Shown here: positions 1 to 8,687 of the stretch, in pieces | Position numbering within the stretch: position 1 is the stretch's first letter | Layout of the letters: every line of letters begins with the position of its first letter | NCBI RefSeq assembly: GCF_000422445.1 | Contig: NZ_AULU01000026.1 | Coordinates: 1 to 41,316 of the forward strand | Direction: 5' to 3' | Length of the DNA stretch: 41,316 nt | Origin: Paenibacillus assamensis DSM 18201 | GTDB lineage: Bacteria; Bacillota; Bacilli; Paenibacillales; Paenibacillaceae | The notes under the pieces: model-generated | What the model was told of the DNA's origin: nothing | What the model saw: the letters and a program-made list of their open reading frames with translations, nothing else | Database searches by the model: none | Made by a program: the position numbers and the translations under genes

Positions 1-181
1 TATGGAGTTGGGCGTGCCGTCTTATCGCGTTGAGTTCTTGGAAGAGACGCCAGAGCAGGTAACTGAGGTTATTGACCTTTATCAGCAGGCTTTGCGTGGA
101 CAGGTTAGCGGTACGCAAGTATGGCGTAAGTTGAAAGCAACGAATCAGCTTGGTGTTACGCGTGGTCAGTTGGTGAAATAA
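1..181 (+). CDS. C-terminal end of a U32-family peptidase-like protein (5' partial)
   Basis: An open frame enters from the left edge (reading frame begins at base 2) and stops with TAA at 179-181, giving about 59 residues. The tail reads YRVEFLEETPEQV, then VWRKLKATNQLGVTRGQLVK at the terminus. This resembles the C-terminus of the large collagenase-like U32 peptidases of Paenibacillus, a family linked to RNA hydroxylation or tRNA modification rather than classical proteolysis. The catalytic region is outside the window, so the assignment rests only on remembered tail similarity. The hexanucleotide array begins 36 bases after the stop and a terminator follows near 373-422. Confidence 0.5.
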   Translation, partial: MELGVPSYRVEFLEETPEQVTEVIDLYQQALRGQVSGTQVWRKLKATNQLGVTRGQLVK

Positions 182-216
182 TAGAGCGTTTCTTAAACTA
201 CATCTACAATTGACGT

Positions 217-312
217 GTAGATGTAGATGTAGATGTAGATGTAGATGTAGATGTAGATGTAGATGTAGATGTAGATGTAGATGTAGATGTAGATGTAGAT
301 GTACATGTAGAC
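217..312. repeat. Hexanucleotide tandem array (GTAGAT)14 plus two degenerate units
   Basis: Fourteen perfect GTAGAT copies run from 217 to 300, followed by GTACAT (301-306) and GTAGAC (307-312). Just upstream, CTACATCTAC (198-207) is the reverse complement of GTAGATGTAG, so the arm can fold onto any register of the array. It lies between the U32-like gene and galE and is in no convincing gene. Open frames through it encode only dipeptide repeats. It has the form of a slippage-prone VNTR. Confidence 0.95.
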
Positions 313-372
313 GTATGCGTTGTGCGTTGCTAGAGAACTTATTTGAGAAAGCAATAGATACGTACAATGCTG

Positions 373-422
373 AAATCCCTCTAAACGTTGCTGCTATCAG
401 CAGGCGTGTAGAGGGATTTTTT
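373..422 (+). terminator. Rho-independent terminator between the U32-like gene and galE
   Basis: The 11-bp arms AAATCCCTCTA (373-383) and TAGAGGGATTT (409-419) enclose a second small stem GCTG/CAGC and run into six T residues at 417-422. It fits termination of rightward transcription from the U32-like gene. Minus-strand galE transcripts also reach it, with a weaker T tract on that side. Confidence 0.8.
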
Positions 423-455
423 AATGATACAGATTGTGCTTATGAAACCTATCTA

Positions 456-1451
456 TCATTCACCAGCATAACCTTTTGGATTCGCCTGATGCCATTTCCA
501 AGCAGAAGCAATAATCTGCTGAATATTCGTCCATTGTGGAACCCATTTCAGTTGTTCTCTAGCCTTGGAAGCGTCTGCGATGAGGACAGCTGGATCACCT
601 TCACGTCTTGCTTCCACACGAGCGGGAATGGAATGGCCGGTCACAGAACGTGCTGCCTCGATAATTTCTAGTACAGAGTATCCATTACCGTTGCCAAGGT
701 TGAAGACATCGCTAGTACCACCGCCCTGTAGGTGTTGGAGTGCCTTAACATGAGCATCTGCTAAATCGGATACGTGGATATAGTCGCGAATACAGGTACC
801 GTCCGCAGTATCGTAATCATCGCCGAATACAGAAATATGTTCTCGTTGATTCAAAGCAACCTGCAGCACAAGCGGAATAAGATGCGTTTCCGGTGTATGG
901 TCCTCACCAATTTCTCCGTTTTCGCTAGCACCAGCTGCATTAAAATACCTAAGTGCTACATAGGTCATTCCGTATGCCTGCTCAAACCATCGCATCATAC
1001 GTTCCATGGTAAGCTTCGTTTCACCATATGTGTTTGTTGGCATGGTCGGATCCGTTTCTAGAATAGGCACATGCGTTGGATTGCCATAAGTAGCAGCAGT
1101 TGATGAGAAAACGATATGTTTTACATTTTGGGATGACATTGCTTCAAGTAAGCATTGAGTTCCATACACATTGTTGTCATAATATTTTGCTGGAGCTTTC
1201 ATGCTTTCTCCCACTAAGGAACTGGCAGCAAAGTGAATGACGGATTCAACAGAGTGCTCCCGCATAATACGGCTCAACATATCTTTATCTCTAATATCAC
1301 ATGAATAGAATTTAACTTGATTTTGATTAATAGATTTAATATGACCAGTGCTGAGATTATCTACAATAATAACCTCGTAACCACTATTCAGTAAGGTTTG
1401 TACTGTATGAGAGCCAATATATCCTGCTCCACCTGTAACAAGAATGCTCAT
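456..1451 (-). CDS. galE: UDP-glucose 4-epimerase GalE
   Basis: Cytosolic NAD-dependent enzyme interconverting UDP-glucose and UDP-galactose. At 331 residues it has the usual GalE length. The N-terminal Rossmann motif GGAGYIG lies at residues 7-13, the SDR catalytic serine region SSTAA near 116-120, and the YxxxK pair at Tyr142 and Lys146; the late [10 protein letters not shown] segment is typical of GalE. The ATG at 1449-1451 is preceded on the minus strand by GGGAGGAAACC, a good ribosome binding site. It diverges from galU across a 95-base gap. Together they would supply UDP-Glc and UDP-Gal to the glycan cluster to the right. It is longer and closer to canonical GalE than the epimerase at 8688. 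GalE activity is confident; specificity for N-acetylated substrates cannot be excluded. Confidence 0.95.
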   Translation of the reverse strand: MSILVTGGAGYIGSHTVQTLLNSGYEVIIVDNLSTGHIKSINQNQVKFYSCDIRDKDMLSRIMREHSVESVIHFAASSLVGESMKAPAKYYDNNVYGTQCLLEAMSSQNVKHIVFSSTAATYGNPTHVPILETDPTMPTNTYGETKLTMERMMRWFEQAYGMTYVALRYFNAAGASENGEIGEDHTPETHLIPLVLQVALNQREHISVFGDDYDTADGTCIRDYIHVSDLADAHVKALQHLQGGGTSDVFNLGNGNGYSVLEIIEAARSVTGHSIPARVEARREGDPAVLIADASKAREQLKWVPQWTNIQQIIASAWKWHQANPKGYAGE

Positions 1452-1492
1452 GGTTTCCTCCCAAGTTATCAGATATTTTCTCCTATTTCATG

Positions 1493-1498
1493 TATAAT
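1493..1498 (+). promoter_or_regulatory. Candidate -10 element for galU
   Basis: A perfect TATAAT lies 49 bases before the galU start codon in the galE-galU divergent gap. No convincing -35 is seen at 16-18 bases; TTATCA at 1467-1472 is 20 bases away. Proposed from the -10 alone. Confidence 0.4.
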
Positions 1499-1546
1499 AG
1501 TAGAAGTGTTTTACTTAATTATAACGAAATATATGGGGAGGAACAA

Positions 1547-2437
1547 ATGAAGATTCGGAAAGCTATTATCCCAGCAGCAGGTTTAGGGACTAGGTTTTTG
1601 CCTGCGACAAAAGCAATGCCGAAAGAGATGCTTCCTATTGTAGACAAGCCGACCATACAATACATCGTTGAAGAAGCCGTTGCGTCCGGTATCGAAGATA
1701 TTATTATTGTAACTGGTAAAGGAAAGCGAGCAATTGAGGATCACTTTGATAGTTATTTTGAGCTAGAGCATATGTTGATGGAGAAAGAGAAACTTGCCTT
1801 GTTAGAAGAGGTTCGTAAGTCCTCTGAGATGGCTAACATTCATTATATTCGTCAGCGTGAGCCACGTGGATTGGGTCATGCAATCTGGTGTGCTCGCAAA
1901 TTTATTGGCAATGAACCTTTTGCGGTATTATTGGGTGATGATATTGTTCAAGCCCAGCAACCTTGTTTGAAGCAGATGATCGATATTTTTGACCAATACG
2001 AGTCCACAGTTGTAGGTGTACAGCCAGTACCATGGGAAGAAGTATGCAGATATGGTGTTGTAGCAGGTAACCAGCTCACAGATCGGATAATGGAGACTGA
2101 ACGATTGGTAGAGAAGCCTGCTGTTGGTTTTGCTCCCTCTAATTGGGCAATTATGGGTAGGTACATACTCACACCAAGAATTTTCGATCTGTTAGAACAG
2201 CAGGAAGCAGGAGTTAATGGAGAAATCCAGTTAACAGATGCGCTTGCAACGCTAGGACTTGAAGAGAAGGTACTTGCTTATCATTTCGAGGGTCATCGCC
2301 ATGATGTTGGTGAAAAGCTCGGATTTATCGAGACTACGATTCATTTTGCGCTACAACGACCCGAATTAAGAGGGGCGCTTATGAAGTTTATGGAAGAACA
2401 ATTAGAACTGGAAAATAGCAAAACGGCACGGGAGTAA
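1547..2437 (+). CDS. galU: UTP--glucose-1-phosphate uridylyltransferase GalU
   Basis: Makes UDP-glucose from glucose-1-phosphate and UTP, the precursor for GalE and many surface glycans. The nucleotidyltransferase signature is at the N-terminus: [20 protein letters not shown], then the [11 protein letters not shown] segment. The internal LGDDIV and the VEKP motif are also present. The chosen ATG gives 296 residues, normal for GalU. An upstream in-frame start at 1490 would overlap the promoter -10, whereas GGGGAGGAAC sits 4-13 bases before 1547. The gene ends inside a strong terminator: the stop codon is in the hairpin loop. Confidence 0.95.
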   Translation: MKIRKAIIPAAGLGTRFLPATKAMPKEMLPIVDKPTIQYIVEEAVASGIEDIIIVTGKGKRAIEDHFDSYFELEHMLMEKEKLALLEEVRKSSEMANIHYIRQREPRGLGHAIWCARKFIGNEPFAVLLGDDIVQAQQPCLKQMIDIFDQYESTVVGVQPVPWEEVCRYGVVAGNQLTDRIMETERLVEKPAVGFAPSNWAIMGRYILTPRIFDLLEQQEAGVNGEIQLTDALATLGLEEKVLAYHFEGHRHDVGEKLGFIETTIHFALQRPELRGALMKFMEEQLELENSKTARE

Positions 2438-2452
2438 TCCCGTGCCGTTTTT
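2420..2452 (+). terminator. galU terminator, stem formed partly by coding sequence
   Basis: A 14-bp perfect stem pairs AAAACGGCACGGGA (2420-2433) with its complement at 2438-2451, followed by T residues. The galU stop TAA (2435-2437) lies in the 4-base loop, so the last five codons form the left arm. A-rich sequence on the left makes it potentially bidirectional, facing the 3' end of the minus-strand gene at 2534. Confidence 0.93.
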
Positions 2453-2533
2453 GTATATCTGTGTGCTGAGTTTTACCTTTGGATGGAGCCCTAGCAAATA
2501 TTTATAATATTCTTCTTAATTATTTAATGTAGC

Positions 2534-5008
2534 CTATTTTAATTTCATGTTTGCGATGCTAGTAATTTTTTCATTTTCAGTTTGATCGAAAGCTAATAGT
2601 TTTGCTAGGCTAGCATCATCTTTCAAACCAAGTTTTTGGACGGAGGCTAGATACCAACGCATAAGTTCCTGATTTGTTTTATCATTTGGATTTTCAGGGT
2701 TTGTTAAGTTTTCCTGGATATGAGCTTTCATAAGATCATGAGCTTCTTGTGTTTTTCCACTCATGTAGTATGCTTGTCCAGCGTGCAGAGCAACCTTAGG
2801 TGTGATTTCAAATTTTCGACCTTGAAGTTGTCCCTCTGGCAAAGTTTTTAAATGTTCAATTCCTTTGTGAATATGTTCAAGCGATTCAAGTGTTGAAGCA
2901 ATATATTTGTCTGTTGCCGCTTTATCCACGGACGGATTTATTGCTAGAAGAGATGCAATGTGCATATATTGTTCATACCATTCAATGTCCCAAGGATAAC
3001 GGTATTTATTCTCGTCATATACCTTGTAAATGTCCACGTGCATATTCTTGTGAGAATATAGCGAGTTTAAGCTCATCCATAATGATTTATTATAAGGTTC
3101 AACTTTCAAAGCATCTTTGATTGCCTTTTCGGATTCAGTAAAATACTCTTCATCTTGAGTTTGTACATAGATCTGAGCTTGTAAATCTGATTTTAGCATC
3201 ACATAGTTTGGATGCGTAGGGCGAATGCTCAGCGCTTTATCTAAAGGCTCAATGATCTCATTATAATTATTAGTGGTTCCTAATATTTCTATTGTTTTAT
3301 CGTAGGCTTTTGCAGCTGAGATAAATGTAAAAGATGTAATTAATACTACTACAGAAGCTAAGCTAAATATCGCAGTATAGGCTAACTTAATTGATTTAGG
3401 TTTGCGCTTTTGGTTAGCAATTGGATCTTTCTCTATAGCAGTTGTCATACCACCCAAACCTATAAAGACTAGTATGCCTATATATACATAGCTCATATTA
3501 AAGTCTAATATACTGTGAACCAAGATAGAAAGAGCAATGATAAAGTAAATAAAATGTTCATCGCGCTTCTCGTCATCTGCTCTAATGTAAGATCGAATAT
3601 AATGATAGAGAATATAGACGAGGAATATGGACAGGAACGCAAATCCGAGAATTCCAGTCTCTATTATATATTGCAAGAAGAAATTATGAGCTTGTCTTGA
3701 TACATAAGGATTGTTTTGGTATTGCTCATATAGAGCAGCCCAACCTCCACCACCAGCTCCGATAATTGGATAATCAGAGATAACTTTTAAAGCATCCGTG
3801 TAGAATGTACCTCGTTCGAGAACACTGTTCTGCGTAAAATTAATACTTTCGAGTCGATTACGAATATCTTCTGGCAATATGTTTTTTGCGCTCGTACCAA
3901 CGAAGATTACAAATAATATTAAGCCAGCAATTGCGCTGCCTAACGGAATAATGAAATTTGCAATCTTTTTTGAAGATAAAGATGAAAACTTTTCTTGCAG
4001 CCAAGGAGTAATCCATTTCTCAGTACAGAGTGATAGAACTCCAGATAACAAAGAAATGACAAGTAGTATTCCCCAACCTTTTAAGGAAGTGCCGATCGTG
4101 AAGTTTTCGTACAATTCAGTTCCGATACTCGTAATCGGATTTAGTACAAGCAATGTTGCTATGCCGCTAATAGTTAGATGAATAATCCAAGTTAGTTGGC
4201 GATACGGCTTTAAAAATAGTAAAAGGATAAAAAATACTACCGGCAGCATTACCAATCCACCACGTGAAAGGGTCAACATTATGGATAATAGTATAGGTAC
4301 TAGCATAGAAGCGTGTGTCAATTTGCCCCACCATTTCGTTGATCTGCCTAACAAAAACAGCGCCACGAATAAAAAGGCCATTAGGTAGGCTGCGTATGTA
4401 TTGGCGTATTGGAAAACAGATGTTAACCGAAGTCCATCATTAGTAAACATAACGGCATCTTTATATCTTCCACTTTCCTCGAAATAAATTCCCATCCAAC
4501 TAATCAATGGTTTTACTAAGTTACTGTTCCCGAACCAATTGATAAATCCAAACCATACAATGACATAAGCATTAGAAATCAGCAAAGTTGTTAATTTGCT
4601 ACGTGCATTTCCATTTTGAGTTATAATTATAGTAGTGATATAAAAAGTAATAAATATAAAAGTAATAAGAAGCATGTTAACTGCATAACTACTTGATGCA
4701 GCGTTCCATAAAGATATAGCATAGCTAATAGGTAGCAGTGGGGCGTACCAAAGGAGTAAAGTTGACTTCTGATCCAGCTTGAAATGTTTGAAGAATACTC
4801 CCATACTGACTAGGGCAATAACTGCAGCAAATAGAGTTGCTGTATAAATCGGACTTTCAAAGTTGACTGTGTGCCCATTAAATAATGCGACGTGAAAAGT
4901 TGACCACATTAGAAACAAACCGACAAAAGCTAGCAATAAATAGTGTGGACGATTCTCTGAGTTTAAAGAATTCGACTTATTAGTGCTTGTATATCCATAA
5001 GTATACAA
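2534..5008 (-). CDS. O-antigen ligase-like membrane protein with C-terminal TPR region (possible S-layer oligosaccharyltransferase)
   Basis: An 824-residue polytopic membrane protein. The N-terminal half is a run of hydrophobic segments (about 24-540). The Wzy_C/WaaL hallmark is at about 395-460: LERGTFYTDALKVI, PIIGAGGGGW, then RQAHNFFLQYIIETGILG with the conserved His-Asn. From about residue 566 the chain is hydrophilic, with TPR-like helices likely on the outside. This architecture matches WsfB-type O-oligosaccharyltransferases that move lipid-linked glycans to S-layer protein (family knowledge); a polymerase role is the alternative. The start is TTG at 5006-5008, chosen because AAAGGAG lies 8 bases upstream on the minus strand and no ATG is nearby. 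It is transcribed against the surrounding glycan genes. Confidence 0.8.
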   Translation of the reverse strand: MYTYGYTSTNKSNSLNSENRPHYLLLAFVGLFLMWSTFHVALFNGHTVNFESPIYTATLFAAVIALVSMGVFFKHFKLDQKSTLLLWYAPLLPISYAISLWNAASSSYAVNMLLITFIFITFYITTIIITQNGNARSKLTTLLISNAYVIVWFGFINWFGNSNLVKPLISWMGIYFEESGRYKDAVMFTNDGLRLTSVFQYANTYAAYLMAFLFVALFLLGRSTKWWGKLTHASMLVPILLSIMLTLSRGGLVMLPVVFFILLLFLKPYRQLTWIIHLTISGIATLLVLNPITSIGTELYENFTIGTSLKGWGILLVISLLSGVLSLCTEKWITPWLQEKFSSLSSKKIANFIIPLGSAIAGLILFVIFVGTSAKNILPEDIRNRLESINFTQNSVLERGTFYTDALKVISDYPIIGAGGGGWAALYEQYQNNPYVSRQAHNFFLQYIIETGILGFAFLSIFLVYILYHYIRSYIRADDEKRDEHFIYFIIALSILVHSILDFNMSYVYIGILVFIGLGGMTTAIEKDPIANQKRKPKSIKLAYTAIFSLASVVVLITSFTFISAAKAYDKTIEILGTTNNYNEIIEPLDKALSIRPTHPNYVMLKSDLQAQIYVQTQDEEYFTESEKAIKDALKVEPYNKSLWMSLNSLYSHKNMHVDIYKVYDENKYRYPWDIEWYEQYMHIASLLAINPSVDKAATDKYIASTLESLEHIHKGIEHLKTLPEGQLQGRKFEITPKVALHAGQAYYMSGKTQEAHDLMKAHIQENLTNPENPNDKTNQELMRWYLASVQKLGLKDDASLAKLLAFDQTENEKITSIANMKLK

Positions 5009-5115
5009 TATCTATTCTCCTTTACGACAAAATAACGTTATAATTCTACCATAAGTAGTTTGAGTTATAAAACTAATCGTCTATTAAATATCAAAAAAAT
5101 TCAGGATGTGTTGAA

Positions 5116-7092
5116 ATGAATGAGAAAGTGGCTGTAATTATACCTTGTTATAATTACGGTGCGTATATAGAGGAAACGGTAGAGAGTGTTCTTACTGCTA
5201 CTTATCATAATTATGAGATTATTATCGTTGATGATGGTTCTACTGATCAACATACTATTGAAGTATTGAGGGAATTACAACAACATAATCGCGTAACAGT
5301 AGTAAGACAATTAAATGGAGGTTTATCTTCAGCAAGAAATACGGGAATACTGGCGACAGACGCTGACTATATTTTGACTCTTGATGCAGATGATTTGATT
5401 GACCCTACATTCATAGAAAAGGGAGTTTGGTTATTGAATAAATATCCAGACTACGCCTTTGTGTATCCTTTAGTCCAATTGTTTGGAGAAGTCAATTATG
5501 TATGGAATACACTCCCTTATAATTACGATTACCTTAAAGTGAAAAATTTTATCCCCGCTACTATTATTATGAGACGTACCGCTTGGGAGACAGTTGGTGG
5601 ATACGATAATTCTATGCGTGAAGGCTTTGAGGACTGGGAATTTGTAATCCGTCTAGGTAAACACAATTTGATAGGGCTCCATATCGATGAAATATTGTTT
5701 TACTATCGTAAGCACAAAGGGAGCATGCTTGAAGGGTCTAATAAAAAAAGAGCAAAACTAATGGGTGTCATTAAGAGTAAACATAAGGATATATACTCTA
5801 TATGGAAATTACTTAGATCAATCTTTGTATTTATAATAGTGGAACTAAGGTGGCGTAGCCAACAAAAACTTGCTAGCTTACAAAAGAGGTTGTTGAGCTT
5901 TATTCCAGTTGAGTATAAAGAGAAGTTGAAAAAGTTCCTTATTAATATGAAAAATAACAGGACATATGAAAGCACGCTTCAAGCTCCAATAGAAAGTAAG
6001 CTGGAGCAGGGGAGTGCAGGAACCAATAATGTTATGGTAATTTTGCCATGGCTTGAAGTTGGTGGTGTAGAAACTGTTTTTCTCAATTTAATAAGTGCGC
6101 TCAAGATGGAGTATAACTTTTTTATTGTTACTACAGCGGGTTCAGAGCATCAGCCGATGAAACGCGAATTTGCTAACCATGTAAAGTCTATACACGATAT
6201 TAGTTCCTTTGTAAACAATGAGCAAGATAAATTAGAGTTTATTGCGTATTTAATTGAGAAGAATGATATATCCATCGTACATATATCTAACTCTCAATTA
6301 GGATATAGAGCAGCGAAATATATTAAAGCTACATGTCCAGATGTGAAAATTGTAGATACGCTGCATATGGAGGAGCCATGGGCTGCATGGGATTATTTTA
6401 ATTACAGTAAAAGCTACTCAGAATTTTTAGATAGAAGAGTTGTCCTTACACAGTCGCAGAAGCAAAGGTTGGTTTCAGAAAATAAGCACCAGATCGTAGA
6501 TGTCATACCGAATGGTATTCAGGTAAGTTCGTTGTGTGTTAGCAAAAGCAGCGATGATCCTTTTATAATTGGCTTTATCGGCAGAATGGTGGCTCAGAAG
6601 CATCCTTTATTATTTATACGTGTTGCTAAGGAGATTAGTCTACGCAAGCTCCCTATTCAATTCATAATCGTAGGAAGTGGTCCGCTCGAGAAACTTGTAA
6701 AGAAGGAGATTACGAAGCAAGGACTCCAACATCTTATTCGTTATGAGGAAGCCACTAGGGATGTGAAGTCGATATTTAACCGAATTCATGCATTATGTGC
6801 CCCTTCTTTGAGAGAAGGATTCCCTATGATAGGTTTAGAGGCGATGGAAGCTTGTGTTCCTATTGTCGCTACAGATGTACCTGGATGGAATGATCTTATA
6901 GAGCATGGTACGAACGGATTGTTAGCTGAATCAGAATCTAACTTGCTTGCAGAACAGTGTATTACGCTGTATGAAAATCATATTTTACGAAATCGAATCA
7001 TCGATAAAGCAAGAAGTTGCGTTGAGGATATCTATAGTATCAAGAGAATGATAGAAGAGTATAAGAAGGTTTATGAAATAGCATCAAATTAG
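5116..7092 (+). CDS. Bifunctional glycosyltransferase, GT2 (GT-A) fused to GT4 (GT-B)
   Basis: A 658-residue cytoplasmic fusion. Residues 1-225 are GT2: VAVIIPCYNYG at the N-terminus, IIIVDDGSTD, the metal-binding LDADD, and GFEDWEF near 170. After a basic linker (about 225-310), residues 312-655 form a GT4-like domain opening with ILPWLEVGGVETV, with PNGIQV, GFIGRM and the donor-binding REGFPMIGLEAME. Two active sites imply two successive sugar transfers. It is a clear paralogue of the gene at 13854, with the same domain order and matching motifs. The ATG at 5116 has a weak AGGATGTG upstream. It is followed 11 bases later by another GT4 gene, suggesting one transcript. Sugar specificities cannot be read from sequence. 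Confidence 0.88.
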   Translation: MNEKVAVIIPCYNYGAYIEETVESVLTATYHNYEIIIVDDGSTDQHTIEVLRELQQHNRVTVVRQLNGGLSSARNTGILATDADYILTLDADDLIDPTFIEKGVWLLNKYPDYAFVYPLVQLFGEVNYVWNTLPYNYDYLKVKNFIPATIIMRRTAWETVGGYDNSMREGFEDWEFVIRLGKHNLIGLHIDEILFYYRKHKGSMLEGSNKKRAKLMGVIKSKHKDIYSIWKLLRSIFVFIIVELRWRSQQKLASLQKRLLSFIPVEYKEKLKKFLINMKNNRTYESTLQAPIESKLEQGSAGTNNVMVILPWLEVGGVETVFLNLISALKMEYNFFIVTTAGSEHQPMKREFANHVKSIHDISSFVNNEQDKLEFIAYLIEKNDISIVHISNSQLGYRAAKYIKATCPDVKIVDTLHMEEPWAAWDYFNYSKSYSEFLDRRVVLTQSQKQRLVSENKHQIVDVIPNGIQVSSLCVSKSSDDPFIIGFIGRMVAQKHPLLFIRVAKEISLRKLPIQFIIVGSGPLEKLVKKEITKQGLQHLIRYEEATRDVKSIFNRIHALCAPSLREGFPMIGLEAMEACVPIVATDVPGWNDLIEHGTNGLLAESESNLLAEQCITLYENHILRNRIIDKARSCVEDIYSIKRMIEEYKKVYEIASN

Positions 7093-7103
7093 TTGAGGTG
7101 GGT

Positions 7104-8240
7104 ATGGATAAAATAAGAATATGCCATATATCAGAAGCAACAGCAGGTGGAGTATACAAGCATCTGCTTCAATTAGCTGAGTCCATGGATAGGGAACAAT
7201 ATGAACAATCTTTTATTTTGTCTCCACTTAAGAACCCAGTACTGACTAAGACAGAGCACTTTATGGGGCATAAATTGCATTTGGTTAATATGCTTCGAGA
7301 GATCAATCCTTTATCGGATATTGTTTCTTTGTATCAAATCATTAAAATTCTTAAGCAAAATCGTTACCATGTTATACATTGCCATAGTTCTAAAGCGGGA
7401 GTACTTGGTAGAGTGGCTGGTTGGTTATGCGGACATCGTAACATTATTTATACCCCACACTGCTTTTCGTTTCATGAGGGGAACTCTTACCTTAAAAATT
7501 TGATTTTTGCGTCGATAGAAAAAGTGGCCTCCAAAATGACGAAGACGATTGTGTGTGTAGCACAAGGCGAGATGAGTGAAGCACTGAAGTGGAAAGTTGC
7601 CTCGAAAGAGAAAATGATCGTGATTCCTAATGGGATTGAAATCCCCGAATCTCATTCGGTGGAAGAGAAGAAGAGAAGGCAAACTGATTTTCTTATAAAG
7701 CATGGTTATCGTGGCGATGAAAGTATTATTGGATTTGTTGGAAGATTGTCTCCACAGAAGAACCCCGAAATGCTCATTGAGGCATTGAATATAGTAAATG
7801 AAAAAAATAAAGTGACGGTTATTGTAGGTGATGGGGAGTTAACGGAAAGTCTGAAAATGATGGTCAAGGAAAAGGGGTTAGCACAGCAGGTTATTTTTGC
7901 GGGCGGGGTAAATAGCAGAGAATATTTTGAGATTTTTGACTTGCTTGTCTGCACGTCGAACTGGGAAGGGCTCCCTTATACCGTATTAGAATCTATGGCT
8001 GCGAGTGTTCCTGTTATAGCAACAGACATTCCGGGAATCAGGGAATTGATAACTGATTGTTATAACGGATTGTTGGTCCCACGCAATGATGCAGCAAGTC
8101 TAGCTGCGGCAATGGAAAATTTTTTTACTGATCCGGATGGGTATTCTTATGCAATGAGAGCAAAAGAGCTAGTTGTGCAGAATTATACGGTTATGTCCAT
8201 GATCGATAAATTAATGTTGTCTTATCAACCTGGAGATTAA
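7104..8240 (+). CDS. GT4-family glycosyltransferase
   Basis: A 378-residue GT-B enzyme. The N-terminal domain has CHISEATAGGVYKHL (glycine loop) and HCHSSKAGVLGR. The C-terminal donor domain has IPNGIE, GFVGRLSPQKNP, and the E-x7-E motif in NWEGLPYTVLESMA. The protein should add one sugar from a nucleotide donor during lipid-linked glycan assembly. A GTG six bases upstream (7098) is in frame, but GAGGTGG overlaps it and is correctly spaced for the ATG at 7104, so ATG is preferred. It follows the GT2-GT4 fusion by 11 bases and is probably cotranscribed. A terminator at 8358-8387 closes the unit. Confidence 0.88.
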   Translation: MDKIRICHISEATAGGVYKHLLQLAESMDREQYEQSFILSPLKNPVLTKTEHFMGHKLHLVNMLREINPLSDIVSLYQIIKILKQNRYHVIHCHSSKAGVLGRVAGWLCGHRNIIYTPHCFSFHEGNSYLKNLIFASIEKVASKMTKTIVCVAQGEMSEALKWKVASKEKMIVIPNGIEIPESHSVEEKKRRQTDFLIKHGYRGDESIIGFVGRLSPQKNPEMLIEALNIVNEKNKVTVIVGDGELTESLKMMVKEKGLAQQVIFAGGVNSREYFEIFDLLVCTSNWEGLPYTVLESMAASVPVIATDIPGIRELITDCYNGLLVPRNDAASLAAAMENFFTDPDGYSYAMRAKELVVQNYTVMSMIDKLMLSYQPGD

Positions 8241-8357
8241 GATTGGATATACATGTTAAAAAGGCTCAGCATAGGTTTGGCCCTCCTATTTGACCTTTCT
8301 TAAAGAACCATAGATGAAATGTGAGATGTCTATTTTTCAGCAAGGTAAATTCCACTA

Positions 8358-8387
8358 ACACGCTCGTGTGTATGAGAGCGTGTTTTT
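8358..8387 (+). terminator. Terminator after the GT4 gene
   Basis: The arms ACACGCTC (8358-8365) and GAGCGTGT (8376-8383) enclose a 10-base loop and are followed by TTTTT. About 60 bases earlier a weaker compound hairpin (8260-8298: AAAGG/CCTTT outer, ATAGG/CCTAT inner) lacks a T tract. Confidence 0.75.
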
Positions 8388-8687
8388 ATAATGCACGAAT
8401 ACGAAAAAGTCATCACATAATAAAGAGTTAGCTAATATTCAATAATCTCTTAGAGAGAATCTGATTGCCTTCCTTGTTCACAACTTTGACACCGAATATG
8501 GTAGGGGTTGGTTATTCTGAGAAGAATATATAACTGATTTGAATGTAGAATTAATTCTGCTTCCAACTGGAAGGATATTCGGATTACAATATACTGTCGC
8601 TCTGGTACGACTACTTATACCCTATAAATATATGTTATTATATAAAGCAGCGGGAAAAATGAGCGATTACTTTTTAGAGGTGAATTC
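8388..8687 (+). other. AT-rich gap before the second epimerase, with a possible gene remnant
   Basis: No intact gene is visible. In one plus-strand frame, 8446-8691 is open apart from a single TGA at 8518-8520; it ends in a TGA overlapping the next start codon as ATGA. The conceptual product contains LILLPTGRIFGLQ and is not recognised. It may be a decayed gene or chance. No convincing promoter was found, although AT-rich -10-like strings lie near 8620-8645. Confidence 0.35.

Noticed and set aside
217..312. CRISPR array
   Set aside because: The six-base units have no spacers; it is a simple tandem repeat and no cas genes are nearby.
210..671. 153-residue plus-strand frame beginning with alternating Cys-Arg repeats
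   Set aside because: The repeat portion is a translation of the hexanucleotide array and the remainder is antisense to galE; no ribosome binding site.
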